Notes: generated by a model not told the origin, from the sequence alone. 64,000 bases of DNA from Fodinibacter sp963834965 (GCA_963834965.1 CAWIEI010000003.1:62001-126000); one strand, 5' to 3'; counted from the first letter of the stretch, positions 8,510 through 17,649 are shown. Numbers and translations are program-made.

Positions 8510-9079
8510 TTACCGCGCTTCGAGTGCTTCGGGTCGGAAGGGCTCACCGTGACCGGGCACGATCAGGACGGGTCGAAGCTCCAGGAGCGCAGCGCGGGAC
8601 CGTTCGAGCGTGGCTTGGTCTTCGGCCGTTGGATCCACGGCCGGGCCGTCGGCCGACCACCACAGGTGGGTGCAGGCGACCAGGCCCTGTGCGGTCTCGA
8701 CGAGTGTGGTGATGTCCTGTGCTGTGTGTCCGGGGGTGGCCATCAGCCGCACTGACGGCGAGAGCTGGAAGCCATCGGCCGGCCGGTCGGTCCAGATGTC
8801 GTCCTGGTAGATCGCCCAGAAGTCGTGGAACCGAGCGCGCTCGAACAGTGCGGCGTTCAGCATGTGGTCGGGATGGTGGTGACTGAACACCACCTCGCCG
8901 ACGTCGGTGGGTCGAAACCCCAGGTGCGTGAGCTGGTCGAGGATCTTGCTGCGGTCCGACACCATCCCGGGGTCGACGACGATCGCGTGGCCCTCGTCGC
9001 GGATCAGCACCACGGTGCTGGCCACCCGCTCGTCGGCAAGCCCGCTGAGAGAACGTGCAGGTCCGCAGTCATGGGTCAT
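8510..9079 (-). CDS. MBL-fold metallo-hydrolase
   Basis: A 189-residue single-domain metallo-beta-lactamase-fold enzyme. The metal site motif SHHHPDH (HxHxDH) is present at about residues 66-72, with a later His in ATPGHTAQD and a C-terminal VPGHGEP. The short length and the VVDPGMVSDR start fit the MBLAC1-like/glyoxalase-II-like hydrolase group. Substrate is not predictable. It is 105 bases upstream of, and on the same strand as, the flavoprotein that follows along the transcript. Confidence 0.87.
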   Translation of the reverse strand: MTHDCGPARSLSGLADERVASTVVLIRDEGHAIVVDPGMVSDRSKILDQLTHLGFRPTDVGEVVFSHHHPDHMLNAALFERARFHDFWAIYQDDIWTDRPADGFQLSPSVRLMATPGHTAQDITTLVETAQGLVACTHLWWSADGPAVDPTAEDQATLERSRAALLELRPVLIVPGHGEPFRPEALEAR

Positions 9080-9184
9080 CGTGGCACGCCTCCGCGGCGC
9101 TGTGGTTCATGCGTTCTCGGTCGGAGAGCCCATCGACGGAGCGACGCTGGGGCGGGTAGAGCACCTGTACGCGGCGGCGCGCCG

Positions 9185-10456
9185 TCATGCCGATGCGAGG
9201 TCCGCGAGCACGGCACCGGCGACGCGGTGTCCGGAGACGAGCGCCCCCTGGATCGACGCGGTGTCACGGTGGTCGCCACACACGTAGACCGACGGCGAGA
9301 CCCGCGCCGGCGACGTCGTGCGCAGCGGGGGCGGTTGAGCCGGTAGGGCGTGCCGGATGTCGTGGCGGTGCACCAGCTGCCACCGCGTGGTGTCGACGCC
9401 GTAGACCTCGCCGACCTGCCGACGCACCTCGGCCTCCTTCGCGGCCGCACCTGTCGAGGCCGGCAGGAGGCAGGTGGCCTGCACGAGGTGCCGGCCCGGC
9501 GGCGCGAGGCCCGGAGCCGCGTTCGTCATCACCGCAGTGTTGACGACCGGCCCCCGCCGCCGGCCGTCGACCGCAATCATGGTGGATGCCGTCGGGCGCT
9601 CGCCCGCCGCGAACCACCAGGTCTGCAGGCCCCGGGTGCGCGGCGGAGGCACGTCGAGCAGCCCGCCCACGGCCTCCGGGCCGACCGCCACCACGGCCGC
9701 GCGAGCGGCCAGGCGCTCGCCACCGGCCAGCTGCAGGACCGCGCCGGATACCCCGCCGCTCACCTCGACGACCGCCTCACCCAGCCGGAGGTCGGCCCCG
9801 GCCCGCACGGCCGCTGTAGCCAACTGTTCGGGCAGCGCCCGGATGCCGCGTGCCGGCACGCCCGGCACACCCAGCGCGAACATCCGCACCAGCAGCTTCG
9901 TGAAGGCCTCCGAGGTCTCTCCCCGGTCCTCGGCGAGCACCCCGGCGAGGAAGGGCTCGATGACCTCAACGCGCAGCGGGCCAGAAAGACCAACCCGGTC
10001 CAGTCCCTGGCTCAACGACCGATCCGAGCCGTCGACCACACGGCGCGGCGCGGCGAGCACCGGACCCGCCCAGCGCGCCATGGCGGCCACCCCCCGAGGG
10101 GTGAGCAGCCCACTGCGCAACGTCGCCAGCAGACCCTTCGGGTGCCGCAGCGGATGCGACAGCTCCGTGAGACCGTGCGCGCGGCGGACGAGCACCCCGG
10201 CACCGAAGGGCCGCAGGTCAAGGGCATCGAGGTCCACCCACCGGCGGACCGCCGGGTACGCCGGGTTGAGCACCTGGAACCCTCGGTCGAGGAGGAAACC
10301 ATCCACCTCGTCGGTACGCTCGCGGCCGCCGACGACCGTGGCCGCCTCGACGACGACGACCGAGCGGCCCGCCTCGGCAAGCCGCCATCCGCAGCGGAGG
10401 CCCGCGAGCCCCCCGCCCACCACGACCACCTCGGTGTCCACCACGGTTGCGACCAT
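9185..10456 (-). CDS. FAD-dependent amine oxidase/phytoene-desaturase-like oxidoreductase
   Basis: A 423-residue flavoprotein with an N-terminal Rossmann motif VVVGGGLAGLRCGWRLAEAG (about residues 11-30) followed by VVVVEAATVVGGR, the FAD-binding signature of the amine oxidase/protoporphyrinogen oxidase clan. The C-terminal SVYVCGDHRDTASIQGALVSG closes the FAD site. Family knowledge suggests oxidation or desaturation of a hydrophobic substrate. The exact reaction is unknown. The next minus-strand gene downstream is the MBL hydrolase, which may be co-transcribed. Complete at both ends. Confidence 0.88.
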   Translation of the reverse strand: MVATVVDTEVVVVGGGLAGLRCGWRLAEAGRSVVVVEAATVVGGRERTDEVDGFLLDRGFQVLNPAYPAVRRWVDLDALDLRPFGAGVLVRRAHGLTELSHPLRHPKGLLATLRSGLLTPRGVAAMARWAGPVLAAPRRVVDGSDRSLSQGLDRVGLSGPLRVEVIEPFLAGVLAEDRGETSEAFTKLLVRMFALGVPGVPARGIRALPEQLATAAVRAGADLRLGEAVVEVSGGVSGAVLQLAGGERLAARAAVVAVGPEAVGGLLDVPPPRTRGLQTWWFAAGERPTASTMIAVDGRRRGPVVNTAVMTNAAPGLAPPGRHLVQATCLLPASTGAAAKEAEVRRQVGEVYGVDTTRWQLVHRHDIRHALPAQPPPLRTTSPARVSPSVYVCGDHRDTASIQGALVSGHRVAGAVLADLASA

Positions 10457-10519
10457 AGACGCCTCCCCTTCAGGGCGAAGGGCTGTTGAACGTCGAGATG
10501 GCGCACCGCGAGCATCGGC

Positions 10520-10921
10520 TCACTCATCTGGCACCGGGGAGGCCTGACTCCAGCTGATCTCGACCGGTGCGACGTCGTTCTCGCTGACCACGACGAACCA
10601 CACGAGGAGGATGGTCGCGGCGAGGAGAGTGAGTCCGGCGAACCATCGGTACGCGTCGATGTAGGCACGGTCGCGGACGCGGACCTGTCGCTCGTCGAGG
10701 TACGCCTCGGGCAGGTCGGCGACGACGCGCGCCGACATCCGCAGCACCCACCAGACGGCGATCGCGACCGCGACGACCCCCAGTGCCGCATGGGCGGGCA
10801 GGGTCGCCCAGGCGACGGGGACTGCCACGAGCAGGGCGGTCATCGCCGCGACGATCCTCACCCGGGCTTGCCTGGTGCGCAGCCGGTCCCATCGGGTGTC
10901 GTGCATCACCGTCTGGAGCAT
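10520..10921 (-). CDS. membrane protein partnered with XRE regulator (frame broken near start)
   Basis: The 133 residues from ATG 10921 contain three hydrophobic segments (IVAAMTALLVAVPVAWATL; ALGVVAVAIAVWWVL; FAGLTLLAATILLVWFVVV). The same frame continues upstream as sensible sequence (QDRLNARQRNDKAVAD) but has no start codon. An ATG at 10974 in another frame would join it if one C were restored in ACC/CAGG, giving M-T-Q-D-R-L. A one-base deletion in a C run is therefore likely. It follows the XRE regulator gene by about ten bases, a common regulator plus small membrane protein pair in actinobacteria. Function unknown. Confidence 0.7.
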   Translation of the reverse strand: MLQTVMHDTRWDRLRTRQARVRIVAAMTALLVAVPVAWATLPAHAALGVVAVAIAVWWVLRMSARVVADLPEAYLDERQVRVRDRAYIDAYRWFAGLTLLAATILLVWFVVVSENDVAPVEISWSQASPVPDE

Positions 10922-10983
10922 GTCGGCGACGGCCTTGTCGTTGCGTTGGCGCGCGTTGAGCCGGTCCTGGTCATGCTGGGGTC

Positions 10984-11220
10984 TCAGGTCTGGGAGTCGG
11001 TGAACGGGGTCAGGGAGAACAGCTGCTCGACTGGCACGTCCACGAGAGCCGCGATGCGCAGCGCGAGCGAGGGGGCGTACTCGCCCCGCTCGAGGCAACC
11101 GACCGTCTGGTAGTGGACCCCGACGGCATCGGCGAGCTCCTGACGGCTGAGCCCGGTCCGTACCCGGTGCTCCTCGATGCGGGTGTAGACCGGGTCGTCC
11201 GACTTTGGCCGACGTCCCAT
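10984..11220 (-). CDS. XRE-family helix-turn-helix regulator
   Basis: A 78-residue DNA-binding protein with a complete XRE helix-turn-helix: TGLSRQELADAVGVHYQTVG followed by LERGEYAPSLALRIAALVDV (about residues 22-61). It is a stand-alone domain with a basic start MGRRPKSDDPVY. The start at 11220 gives a normal length. Upstream, GCTTAGCACTAATGC (11223-11237) is nearly palindromic and could be its own operator. It probably controls itself and the downstream membrane protein gene. Confidence 0.88.
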   Translation of the reverse strand: MGRRPKSDDPVYTRIEEHRVRTGLSRQELADAVGVHYQTVGCLERGEYAPSLALRIAALVDVPVEQLFSLTPFTDSQT

Positions 11221-11506
11221 GCGCTTAGCACTAATGCACCGGGGTCGCCGGCCGTGATGTCGAGGTTCGAGAAGGGCGGCCGTCGGCGGCATCCGCAATG
11301 GTGCATCCGAGCCGTACGGAAGGCCCTTCCCCCGGGCACGTCCCGAGAGGCCGCAACCGTGGTGGGGCCCAGGGGTCACTGGCCGCGGCGGCACCGGCCG
11401 CCGGCCGGGCCGGCATGAAGATCACGACGGCAACTGCTGGGCCCGGGGCGCCTTGGTCGGCGCCCTGTCGGGGGCTCACGAAAGTGCGGACATCGCCCGC
11501 CGCGCG

Positions 11507-11532
11507 CCGCCCGGCGCCGAAGCGCCGGGCGG
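11507..11532 (-). terminator. hairpin terminator of the M28 peptidase gene
   Basis: A perfect 11-bp GC stem with a CGAA tetraloop (CCGCCCGGCGC-cgaa-GCGCCGGGCGG) begins 17 bases past the stop of the minus-strand peptidase gene. There is no T-run, as often in actinobacteria. It could also stop transcription from the other side. Confidence 0.7.
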
Positions 11533-11548
11533 CGGGGCGGATCAGCGT

Positions 11549-13225
11549 TCAGCGCTTGACGGCATCCTTGTGGAAGGCCAACCCCTTCTGGGTTGAGGCA
11601 TGCCTCTTCGCATGCCCCGCATCCGAGTGGCCGGAGGTGAAGACCTGCCTGTCGTTCATCATGCGGCCGACCATGGCGGCGAACGTCTTGGACATGAACG
11701 TCAGCACCTGCGGGTCGTTGTTGCCGAGGTTGTCACACCAGCGGAACGGGTTGTCGACGCAGCCGCCGTCGTCGCCCGGCACGGTCCCCTCGAAGTTGCC
11801 CTCGTAGCCGCCGAAGAGCACGACGTCCGACGCGAGCTTGCAACAGTCCTGGCCCGTGAGCACACCGCTCGCCGGGATACCTGCCTGCTGGAACATGAAC
11901 GCATCGGTGCCGTCGGCCGAGAAGAGGAGGTGTTTCTTCCAGATCGAGTCGAGGTAGGCGATGCCGGCGTCCCGCGCGATGGCGGACGGCGCCCAGATGC
12001 TCGGGGGCATCGGGGTGCCCGGGTCGCGGCTGAACAGCTCGACCCCATCCTTCGGGTCGAGCACGCCGGCGACGTAGTTCGGTGTGGCCAGCACGTCGGC
12101 GTCGAGGTCGTACTTGATCTTGGCGAGCTCCGCCGCCGGGAGCGTGTTCACGTAGTGGTCCGAGCCGAGCAGGCCGAGCTCTTCACCGCCGAACCAGATG
12201 AAGCGCAGCTTGTTCCGGGTGTGTGTGTTCTTCAGCTGCTGGGCGATGTCGAGGATCGCCGCGGAGCCGGACGCGTTGTCGAGCATCCCGGCGCCGTAGA
12301 TGGCGTCCAGGTGCGCGTCGATGACCAGCACGTTGTTCGGGTCCCCGCCCCTGGAGTCGGCGATGACGTTCCAGTCGGAGCGGTTCGGGTCGTCGATGGC
12401 CTTGACGTCGATCGTCAAGACGGGGCCCGTGCCCGGGACGTACTGCCCCAGCAGCTGGGTGCCCACGGCGTACGACGTGAAGATGACGGGCACCGTCTCG
12501 GTGCCGTCGAGCCCACCCGTGAACAGTGTGGTGCGACCCGGGTTGCCCTCGTTGAAGATGATGACCGCTGAGGCGCCGGCGGCCTCGGCGTTGGCAACCT
12601 TCTGGCTGAAGGTGCAGGTGCCGCGCTGGATCAGCGCGATGTTGCCCGCGACAAAGCCGCTGAAGTCTGCCGCGGTGCAGCCGCTGGCCGAGCTCGGAGC
12701 CGGGGTGGCAGGCACGACGATGCCGCCCGCGGGCTGCAGCTTCGCGTTCGCCGACCCGGCGACCGGACCCGGCGCAAAGTCAGAACCGAGCGCGTACGAG
12801 CGCGGCGTGGGCGAGGACTCACGCAGCACGGGGGTGCCGACGAAGCTGAAGTAGTGGAACTTGTACTCCTGCAGCTTCACTGAGTATCCGGCCGCGCGCA
12901 TGACCTTGGCGACGTAGTCGGCCGAGGCCTTGTAGCCGGGTTCCCCGGAGTTGCGAGACGGGTGCCCGTCCGGGCCCGGGTTCGCGTCTGCGATCTGCTG
13001 GAACTTGACCATGTGCGCCCACAGGTCGTCCTGGGTGACACAGTCGACGAGCTTCTGGGTTGTGTTGTTGGCGCGGTGGGCGCAGGAGTTCCGGTGGTCA
13101 GTCTGCGGCGAGGTGCTGGCCGTGGCGTTCGAGCCGACCATCGTCAGGCCCCAGACCATGGCGACCGCTGTTGCGGTGACCAGGGCCAGGCGTCCTGCTC
13201 GGCGCGGTCCGTGTAGTGGGCGCAT
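11549..13225 (-). CDS. secreted M28-family aminopeptidase with PA domain
   Basis: A 558-residue exported metallopeptidase. The N-terminus has a Sec signal (RRAGRLALVTATAVAMVWGL, then a cleavage-like ATAS). A PA (protease-associated) domain lies at about 170-280 (GNIALIQRGTCTFSQKV). The M28 catalytic core has VIDAHLDAI (His and bridging Asp), MLDNASG, and GGEELGLLGSDHY (Glu pair). M28 enzymes are two-zinc aminopeptidases that trim N-terminal residues outside the cell. Start ATG 13225 is chosen because AAGGGGGAA precedes it. A hairpin terminator follows. Several Cys pairs in the C-terminus (QDCCK, GGCVDN, RWCDN) may form disulfides. Confidence 0.92.
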   Translation of the reverse strand: MRPLHGPRRAGRLALVTATAVAMVWGLTMVGSNATASTSPQTDHRNSCAHRANNTTQKLVDCVTQDDLWAHMVKFQQIADANPGPDGHPSRNSGEPGYKASADYVAKVMRAAGYSVKLQEYKFHYFSFVGTPVLRESSPTPRSYALGSDFAPGPVAGSANAKLQPAGGIVVPATPAPSSASGCTAADFSGFVAGNIALIQRGTCTFSQKVANAEAAGASAVIIFNEGNPGRTTLFTGGLDGTETVPVIFTSYAVGTQLLGQYVPGTGPVLTIDVKAIDDPNRSDWNVIADSRGGDPNNVLVIDAHLDAIYGAGMLDNASGSAAILDIAQQLKNTHTRNKLRFIWFGGEELGLLGSDHYVNTLPAAELAKIKYDLDADVLATPNYVAGVLDPKDGVELFSRDPGTPMPPSIWAPSAIARDAGIAYLDSIWKKHLLFSADGTDAFMFQQAGIPASGVLTGQDCCKLASDVVLFGGYEGNFEGTVPGDDGGCVDNPFRWCDNLGNNDPQVLTFMSKTFAAMVGRMMNDRQVFTSGHSDAGHAKRHASTQKGLAFHKDAVKR

Positions 13226-13598
13226 CGTGTGTTCCCCCTTCAAACGGCGAGTTGTCGCCGACGTCGTTGCCGACGAGCCTTGCGATGCTACTGCCGCCCG
13301 ATCATCACCGGAAGGGTGAGGGCGCAGGGACTGCCGCCGACCCGATGCGCCGCCACTGGGGCCGAACCCTGATGCCCAGGACGACGGTCTGGTGCCCGGG
13401 GGCGGATGCTGGGGCGCGCCGTCGGATGCGACACGCTCTCCACGCCCAGGTCAACTATGTCCCCGCGCCTTGTGGGTGGATGCGGAAGGCTCCCCCCTCC
13501 CCGACGGTCGGCGTCTTGCGCGCAGCACTTCAGCCACTGACGCCCTGACGTACGGCTGTCCACCGGGCCCCGTCGATGAGCGGGGTTACGGTTGCCCT
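13226..13598. other. intergenic, no gene seen
   Basis: About 370 bases. The left end should hold the peptidase promoter. No frame on either strand has recognisable protein character. Confidence 0.4.
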
Positions 13599-13886
13599 GT
13601 GGATGGTTCAGCTTCGGCCCAGTGGCGAAGCCTGGCCATTGGCGGTGTGCTCCTCGCGCTGTTCGCAGGGCTGTTCCTGACCGGCTTTGGGTACCTGGAC
13701 TCGTGCTCTGCGAGATCTGCGGCGGGGTGGTCCTGCTATTCGCCCCCATGGGCTCTTCCGGCATACGACCTCGGTCGCGTGCTCCTCGTCCTCTCGCTCG
13801 TCGTGTCGGCGGCCATGGTCCTCACGCATCGCCGTTCAAGCAGGAGGCCACCGGTCCCGCCGGACCATCGCTCCGCCAACCCTTGA
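13599..13886 (+). CDS. small two-helix membrane protein
   Basis: From GTG 13599, a 95-residue protein with two hydrophobic helices, about 12-33 (LAIGGVLLALFAGLFLTGFGY) and 55-76 (LGRVLLVLSLVVSAAMVL). A loop with two Cys (DSC and WSC) lies between them, and a basic Pro-rich tail follows. The two loop cysteines would face the outside and could pair. No family is recognised. The start is chosen by where coding character begins; the open frame reaches further upstream. Confidence 0.5.
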   Translation: MDGSASAQWRSLAIGGVLLALFAGLFLTGFGYLDSCSARSAAGWSCYSPPWALPAYDLGRVLLVLSLVVSAAMVLTHRRSSRRPPVPPDHRSANP

Positions 13887-14154
13887 GCCGAATACGAAGC
13901 GCCGCTGGTGCCGCCACTGGTGGTCACCCCTTCGACTGACTCGAGATCTTCCGGTCGAGCCAGCCAGGTGCGCCTCGTCCCCGCAGATGAGCCCAGCAAG
14001 CGGAGGCAGATCACGACTACGACGCACAAGCGAGATCCATCGGCCTGGGCCGTCGCCACGGCTGCCGCTGCGGCGGCCACGAACGAGCCGACAGCCCGGC
14101 ACCGGGCCACGGCGCCGCACGGCTATCACGTGGCCGCAGTGGCAGGATGGGCGC

Positions 14155-14445
14155 GTGCTCGACTACGTGCCCGAGCTGCTCGAGTTCGTCCTGACGCTGT
14201 ACTGCGTGATAGACGCTATCCAGAGCGACCCGGGGGACATCCGAAACCTGCCCAAGTGGGCTTGGATCCTGCTGATCCTGCTCGTCCCTGTCGTGGGCGC
14301 GGTGGCCTGGTTGGTGGCCGGCCGGCCCACCCGCGAGAGCTGGTTGCGGCACACCTCGTCTCAGCCCCAGAAGGCCCTGCAGGCCCAGCCACCACGCAAC
14401 CCCCGCGGGCCCGACGACGACCCGGACTTCCTCAAGCGCCTCTGA
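14155..14445 (+). CDS. PLDc_N-domain small membrane protein
   Basis: A 96-residue protein from GTG 14155. The pattern of a first helix (YVPELLEFVLTLYCVIDAI), a linker (QSDPGDIRNLPKWAW) and a second helix (ILLILLVPVVGAVAWLVAGRP) is the PLDc_N domain, found alone in actinobacteria or at the N-terminus of cardiolipin synthases. The tail ends PRGPDDDPDFLKRL, the usual acidic end of these proteins. Function is unknown. A partial copy of the same tail appears at 58630-58707. Confidence 0.82.
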   Translation: MLDYVPELLEFVLTLYCVIDAIQSDPGDIRNLPKWAWILLILLVPVVGAVAWLVAGRPTRESWLRHTSSQPQKALQAQPPRNPRGPDDDPDFLKRL

Positions 14446-14576
14446 CGGCACTGCCGACCCAACCGGCGTCGGCCCGTCCTAGGCGTACCCGGCCACGACG
14501 TCGGGAGTGCTCGGCGGACTGCGAAGGTGCGCCGGCTCGCCGCAGTGACGCACAGCTACCAGCCGGCTGAGCGTCC

Positions 14577-15077
14577 CTAACCGCGAGCCATCTGGTCGAC
14601 ACACACGGTGATGGCGAGGATGAGAGGCACGTCCTGGCCTTGGGCGAGTTGGACGCCGTAGGTGTCTCGCACGCGGAACCATTTCTTGGAGACCTCGGCG
14701 ATCTTCTCTCCGTCGCGCTCGATCTCATACTCGTGATCGACGATGTTCCCGTGGGCCTTCAGGTCCTCGCCGCCGTCGACGTCGATGACGTAGTGGTCGC
14801 GGATGCCGATCAGCCGCTTGTGGACGGTGGCCTGCGTGGCCCCGCTCTCGATGGTCATCTTGTCGCGGACGCTGAGCTTCTTCTCCTGGATCTTGGACAG
14901 CTCGTTGCCGTGGGGGTCCTCGAGGATGAACGTGTCCCGCAGCCGAACGGCCTTCCCGTTGACCTTGAAGACCCTGTTGCCATCGGCATCCTCGATCCAG
15001 AAGTCGTCTCCGATCGCGAAGATCTTCTCGCGCATCTGGAAGGTGGGTCCGTCCAGCCCGTGGTGTCGCAGCCCCAT
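14577..15077 (-). CDS. LURP-one-related family protein
   Basis: A 166-residue protein made of repeated beta strands with charged turns: FAIGDDFWIEDADGNRVFKV, then LRDTFILEDPHGNELSKI, then IRDHYVIDVDG. This is the scramblase-like Tubby/LURP-one barrel. Bacterial members are uncharacterised, and relatives bind lipids or act at membranes. ATG 15077 follows AAAGGGA at good spacing; a GTG one codon earlier is possible. It is a single gene with a short downstream gap. Confidence 0.87.
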   Translation of the reverse strand: MGLRHHGLDGPTFQMREKIFAIGDDFWIEDADGNRVFKVNGKAVRLRDTFILEDPHGNELSKIQEKKLSVRDKMTIESGATQATVHKRLIGIRDHYVIDVDGGEDLKAHGNIVDHEYEIERDGEKIAEVSKKWFRVRDTYGVQLAQGQDVPLILAITVCVDQMARG

Positions 15078-15080
15078 CAC

Positions 15081-15399
15081 TGTGTCCCTTTCACCGGTGA
15101 GCGCAGGTCACGGGAATGCGCCACCTGCGACAAGTTGAGTCCTCGAGCATGCAGCCGCCAGGGGCGGGCTCCCGAAGCCTCTTCCACAGTGCCACGCCGT
15201 GGTTCGTCCCTCATCACCCCGATGGGGTTATCGGTGCCGCCCAAGAACGACGACGGACGCAGCCCCTGCCGGTCCGGCGTCGGATCGACGACCTCGCGGT
15301 CGCTGAAGACCACTGCCGCGCAGCAGGACGACGCCCGCCACGCGGCGGATGGACGCAGGTTCCTCGATTTGACCCTCGCCGCCACGGTGCACGATCAGC
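15081..15399. other. intergenic, no gene seen
   Basis: About 320 bases between the LURP-one gene promoter and the end of the GNAT gene. No supported gene or repeat seen. Confidence 0.35.
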
Positions 15400-15897
15400 T
15401 CAGGTTTCGAGGAGCAGCTCGAACTCCAGTTCGTGGTCGATCCGCACTCCAGTGGCGTCACGTAGCGGGATTGTCGGCTTCAGCTCCCTGGCAACATGCA
15501 CGGCGTGCCGATGCAGCGCGCACAAATCCAGGCCACAGCGCTGGTAGAAGCCGATGGCGGCAAGGTTGTTGTTGGTGGTCGCGAGCCAGACACGTCGGCA
15601 CCCCTCTGCTCGTGCCTCAGCGACACAACGCACCATGAGAGCGCGCCCAACGCCAAGCCGCGGCTCGGTGGTGATGATAGTGACGACCTCGTAATCGCGG
15701 TCCTTGAGGTCCACCAGGACCAGCCCCACGCGCCGACCACCCCGCGTGGCCAGGTAGCCAGGTAGTTCGGCGGCTTCAACCAGCTCACCGCGCCGCGCCA
15801 CCGATGTCGACGTCCACTCCTGCGCCAGTGTCTCCGCCACCCAGGCGCGATCAGCTGGCGCGATCTGCCTGACCAGCGGAGTCAACTCTGACGGCAC
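15400..15897 (-). CDS. GNAT-family N-acetyltransferase
   Basis: A 165-residue acetyl-CoA-dependent acyltransferase. Motif A is seen as RLGVGRALMVRCVAEARAEG (the R/Q-x-x-G-x-G/A pyrophosphate loop is LGVGRA). It is followed by RRVWLATTNNNLAAIGFYQRCGL, the usual NxxAIxFYxxxGF segment. The acceptor is unknown. Complete, single-gene unit. Confidence 0.88.
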   Translation of the reverse strand: MPSELTPLVRQIAPADRAWVAETLAQEWTSTSVARRGELVEAAELPGYLATRGGRRVGLVLVDLKDRDYEVVTIITTEPRLGVGRALMVRCVAEARAEGCRRVWLATTNNNLAAIGFYQRCGLDLCALHRHAVHVARELKPTIPLRDATGVRIDHELEFELLLET

Positions 15898-16099
15898 GCC
15901 ACCATCATCCGCCGGCTCACCAGTCGGCTTCCATCCCGGCTGAGAGGGCGCACCTTGCGCACGGCCGGGTTGTCGGGGTCACGACGAGTCGGCTCGGCAT
16001 CATCAACGTCGCACCGTACTCACGATGCCCTGAGTCGGTGTCCACAGACGCACTTCAGGACACACCGCCTGCCAGGGCCGCCATAGATTGGGTGAATGA

Positions 16100-16216
16100 C
16101 TTCTTCCGGACGGCTTTCCACGCTGGCTCACGGTGGTCATCGATGCCGGACCGTTCAACGACGAGTGGATCTCGCGCGCCCTTTCTGACGCGTTCCCAGC
16201 CGCCGTAGGCACGTAG
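16100..16216 (+). pseudogene. C-terminal protein remnant in a 630-base gap
   Basis: The gap 15898-16526 holds no intact gene. One frame here reads as plausible protein (DGFPRWLTVVIDAGPFNDEW, then ISRALSDAFPAAVGT and a stop) but is preceded by an in-frame TGA and has no start. It is probably the tail of a decayed gene. Family not recognised. Confidence 0.3.
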
Positions 16217-16526
16217 GACCGCCGGGGCGTTCGTGAGCCGGCCTCGGCTCGTGCCGCACGTGGTGATGACACGCTTCTGGACGCGGTCGTTGGGTCGCCT
16301 GGAGTTGGCTTGTGGTGGGCGTTGACTGCGCATCGGCGGGGGGCGTAGAAAGCAAGGGGCCGCCCTTGGTGGAGAAGAGGACGTGCGGCTCTTTGGAGAT
16401 GCGGGGAGGGGGATCTCACGGACTGGATCGTCCCGGGAGCGGGCATCGCTGCGACCATCCGCCGTGGTGTGTCTGGCCGGGCCAGAGCAGGCAACTGCGA
16501 TCACGAATTCGACGAAAGGCTGCAGC

Positions 16527-17489
16527 ATGCCCACCACGCCACGCACGTTCTTGAAGGTCGGAGAGTTCCTCGGCGTCAACGACTACCTGGTTTCCCCCAA
16601 CGGGGTCTTCTTCGCGGTCCAGCAGAGCGACGGCAACTTCTGCGTCTATCACGGCTCCAGCCCGTCGGACAACCACGGTGGGGTGTGGTGCTCGATGCAG
16701 CACCCTGGGGAGGGAAACTACTTCGCTGTGCAACAGAGCGACGGCAACTTCTGCGTCTACCACGGCACGAGCCCGTCGGACAACCACGGTGGGGTCTGGT
16801 GCTCGATGCAGCACCCAGGGGAGGGAAACTACTTCGCGATCATCCAGGACGACGGGAACTTCTGCGTCTACCGGGGGACAGGCCCGAACGACAACCACGG
16901 CGGGGTCTGGTGCTCCATGCACACCGACCCCGTGGCTGACTTCAAGATCAGGAATATCGAGTACGACGTGGCCGCTGCGCAGATCCTGAAGTCCGGGCCC
17001 GCCGAGCTCTACCGGCAAACCGTGCGCAACTCCACCCAAACCGATCAGTCCCCGACGATCGAGGGCTCGGAATCAGTCGAGCAGACTTCCAGCTGGTCGG
17101 ACTCGCTCGGCATCACCGTAGGCGTGTCCACCTCGTTCGCCTGTGGCGTGCCCCTGGTCGCCGAGGGAAAGGTCGATGTCTCCATCGAGGCCAACAACAC
17201 CTACACCTGGAGCGGATCGGAGACCAAGAACAAGACCTGGTCATGGTCAGCGCCCCTGAACGTTCCAGCTGGCTCCATGGCGTCGGTCATCGTGTCCACG
17301 ACCTTGTCAACGATCGCCGTGCCGTACACCCTGACCGGCACCTTCGTGTTCAAGTCAGGGGCGCAGATGCCAGGCACCGTCACCGGCCTGTACACCGGCT
17401 CCAACTCACACGACCTGACCGTCACCTACGCAACCCTGGACCCCGCCACCGGACACCTGGCCGTCTCCAGCCCGCCGACCACGAGCTGA
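16527..17489 (+). CDS. lectin-repeat plus aerolysin/ETX-MTX2-fold pore-forming-type protein
   Basis: A 320-residue protein in two parts. Residues 28-134 hold three near-identical 37-residue repeats centred on QSDGNFCVYHG and NHGGVWCSM, like bulb-lectin QxDGNxVxY sugar-binding units. Residues about 140-320 are Ser/Thr-rich with alternating polarity (SVEQTSSWSDSLGITVGVS, then KVDVSIEANNTYTWSGSETK), the amphipathic hairpin pattern of aerolysin/ETX-MTX2/natterin proteins, which assemble into beta-barrel pores. There is no signal peptide; ATG 16527 starts MPTTPRTFLKV, so export would need lysis or another route. Targets could be eukaryotic cells or rival bacteria. The fold call is by pattern and needs structure prediction. 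Confidence 0.75.
   Translation: MPTTPRTFLKVGEFLGVNDYLVSPNGVFFAVQQSDGNFCVYHGSSPSDNHGGVWCSMQHPGEGNYFAVQQSDGNFCVYHGTSPSDNHGGVWCSMQHPGEGNYFAIIQDDGNFCVYRGTGPNDNHGGVWCSMHTDPVADFKIRNIEYDVAAAQILKSGPAELYRQTVRNSTQTDQSPTIEGSESVEQTSSWSDSLGITVGVSTSFACGVPLVAEGKVDVSIEANNTYTWSGSETKNKTWSWSAPLNVPAGSMASVIVSTTLSTIAVPYTLTGTFVFKSGAQMPGTVTGLYTGSNSHDLTVTYATLDPATGHLAVSSPPTTS
16608..16919 (+). repeat. three tandem 111-bp coding repeats
   Basis: Copies begin at 16608, 16719 and 16830. The first two are almost identical in DNA, and the third is somewhat diverged. Near identity suggests recent unequal duplication of a sugar-binding unit, or gene conversion between copies. Confidence 0.9.
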
Positions 17490-17519
17490 CGAGCAGACGA
17501 GCAGACGAGCGGACGAGCG
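17488..17519. repeat. four 8-bp tandem repeats at the toxin-like gene stop
   Basis: GACGAGCA twice, then GACGAGCG twice, beginning inside the stop codon of the lectin-aerolysin gene. Copy-number change would not alter the protein because the stop precedes the array. A slippage-prone array of unknown role. Confidence 0.8.
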
Positions 17520-17649
17520 ACAACAGATTCGCCGAACAGCTGCCCAGACACGGTGAACCGCCTTGCGAGCGACGGCAGGCGGCGTGGCGGGGCCGGTTCG
17601 TGCTGCTCCTTGCTGGCAGGGGCGCAACAGCATCGTTGATCATGTTCAG

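Noticed and set aside
16608..16919. Possible CRISPR-like spaced repeats
   Set aside because: The 111-bp units are contiguous, in frame, and code for a protein repeat. No spacers or cas genes.
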